The notes under the pieces: model-generated
What the model was told of the DNA's origin: nothing
Database searches by the model: none
The model's input: only the letters and a program-made list of their open reading frames with translations
Assembly: GCA_016711875.1 (NCBI GenBank)
Contig: JADJSD010000001.1
Span: 1,922,001-1,986,000, forward strand
Length of the DNA stretch: 64,000 nt
Direction: 5' to 3'
Source of the DNA: Betaproteobacteria bacterium
GTDB taxonomy: Bacteria > Pseudomonadota > Gammaproteobacteria > Burkholderiales > Usitatibacteraceae
Shown: one piece after another, positions 63,358-64,000 of the stretch
Position numbering within the stretch: the stretch's first letter is position 1
Layout of the letters: each line of letters begins with the position of its first letter
Translations under genes and position numbers: made by a program

Positions 63358-63948
63358 GTGCCGACCCCGAAGCGTCCGCCGGAGCCGACCGGCGACTTCA
63401 CCGAGCCCACCGTCTCCACCCGGCTCGCCTACGATGGCGGCTTCCTGCGCCTTCGCCGCGACGAGGTGCGCCTGCCGGACGGGGCCGTGGCGTGGCGCGA
63501 ATACGTGGAGCATCCGGGCGCGGTGATGATGCTCGCGTTCCTCGACGAGGACACGATCCTGCTCGAGCGCCAGTACCGCTACCCGCGACGCAGCCATTTC
63601 CTCGAGCTGCCCGCCGGCAAGATGGAGCGCGGCGAGCCGCCCCTCGAGACGGCAAAGCGCGAACTCGTGGAGGAATGCGGTTACGAGGCCGCCGAGTGGT
63701 GGCACGTCGCGACCCTGCACCCGAGCATCGGCTATTCCGACGAGGTCATCGAGCTCTACGGCGCCCGGGGGCTCAAGCACGTGGGCGCCCGCCTCGATCC
63801 CGGCGAGCACCTGGAAGTGTTCCCGGCCCGCGTGGACGATGTCATCGCGTGGATCGGCGACGGGCTCGTGACGGACACCAAGACCACTTTCGCCCTGCTG
63901 TGGTGGGCCCGGTTCGGCCGCCCGGCGGCGAGGGGCGGAACGCCGTAA
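63358..63948 (+). CDS. NUDIX hydrolase (ADP-ribose pyrophosphatase type)
   Basis: This 196-residue hydrolase has the NUDIX box GKMERGEPPLETAKRELVEEC with the metal-binding RELVEE (about residues 101-106). The upstream segment HPGAVMMLAFLDEDTILLERQYRYP resembles ADP-ribose and ADP-sugar pyrophosphatases. The GTG at 63358 gives the earliest sensible start, though no Shine-Dalgarno is seen. NUDIX genes behind nuoN are common in betaproteobacteria and may process NAD-derived products. Confidence 0.88.
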   Translation: MPTPKRPPEPTGDFTEPTVSTRLAYDGGFLRLRRDEVRLPDGAVAWREYVEHPGAVMMLAFLDEDTILLERQYRYPRRSHFLELPAGKMERGEPPLETAKRELVEECGYEAAEWWHVATLHPSIGYSDEVIELYGARGLKHVGARLDPGEHLEVFPARVDDVIAWIGDGLVTDTKTTFALLWWARFGRPAARGGTP

Positions 63949-63979
63949 AATCGAGAATCAAGAAGAAAAAGAGCGAACC

Positions 63980-64000
63980 ATGGATTCCTACGATCTCCTC
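63980..64000 (+). CDS. start of an unidentified gene, cut by the window end
   Basis: An ATG at 63980 opens MDSYDLL, preceded by an A-rich stretch with GAAAAAGAG as a possible ribosome-binding site. Only seven codons are visible, so no function can be assigned. Confidence 0.35.

Overview
The window is GC-rich chromosomal DNA from a betaproteobacterium. The support is gene order as much as protein sequence. It carries fur / bamE-dapB, carA-carB-greA, yhbY / rlmE-ftsH-folP-glmM-pstSCAB and tpiA-secG-tRNA-Leu(GAG)-nuoA to nuoN, all in the arrangement usual for Burkholderiales, Nitrosomonadales and their relatives. Several tripartite-tricarboxylate (Bug/TctC) binding proteins also fit this group. 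Coding density is very high. Many start codons are GTG or TTG, and many neighbours overlap by 4 bases (ATGA or GTGA). No gene-free stretch exceeds 300 bases, and no phage, transposase, rRNA or CRISPR array was seen.

Region 1 (1-12 kb) is accessory metabolism. It starts with the end of an acyl-CoA ligase, a CBS-BON protein and protoporphyrinogen oxidase. An organic-acid block follows: a fluoroacetate-dehalogenase-type hydrolase with all its catalytic residues, a tartrate/D-malate dehydrogenase, a TctC-TctB-TctA uptake system (tctC frameshifted by one base), an L-2-haloacid dehalogenase, a second Bug protein and a gamma-glutamyltransferase-like enzyme.

Region 2 (12-18 kb) is a stress block. 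It holds gluQ coupled to a LysR regulator, two pirins, an old-yellow-enzyme reductase, an FMN reductase, Dps behind a near-complete OxyR site, and a thioredoxin. Region 3 (18-25 kb) has a secreted S9 peptidase, PutA and SfsA. Next comes a reverse-strand operon of fur, an FlK-like thioesterase, a secreted RNase Sa/barnase-type ribonuclease and its barstar inhibitor.

Region 4 (26-44 kb) is housekeeping: lysine, pyrimidine/arginine and folate precursors, transcript cleavage, ribosome maturation, the FtsH protease, cell-wall sugar synthesis and high-affinity phosphate uptake behind a Pho box. Two copies of a palindromic interspersed repeat (about 170-190 bp) flank this segment's nucleoside transporter and carA. 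Region 5 (44-47 kb) has dgkA, a candidate structured small RNA and an ars operon (arsR, a frameshifted arsI, arsC, acr3). Region 6 (47-64 kb) is tpiA, secG, tRNA-Leu and the complete 14-gene complex I operon, with a cupin gene set between nuoD and nuoE, followed by a NUDIX hydrolase.

The most interesting leads are the two unrelated dehalogenases around an acid-uptake system, the FlK-like thioesterase with the RNase/barstar pair behind fur, the cupin inside the nuo operon, the OxyR site at dps, and the unassigned hairpin-rich RNA near 44.5 kb.
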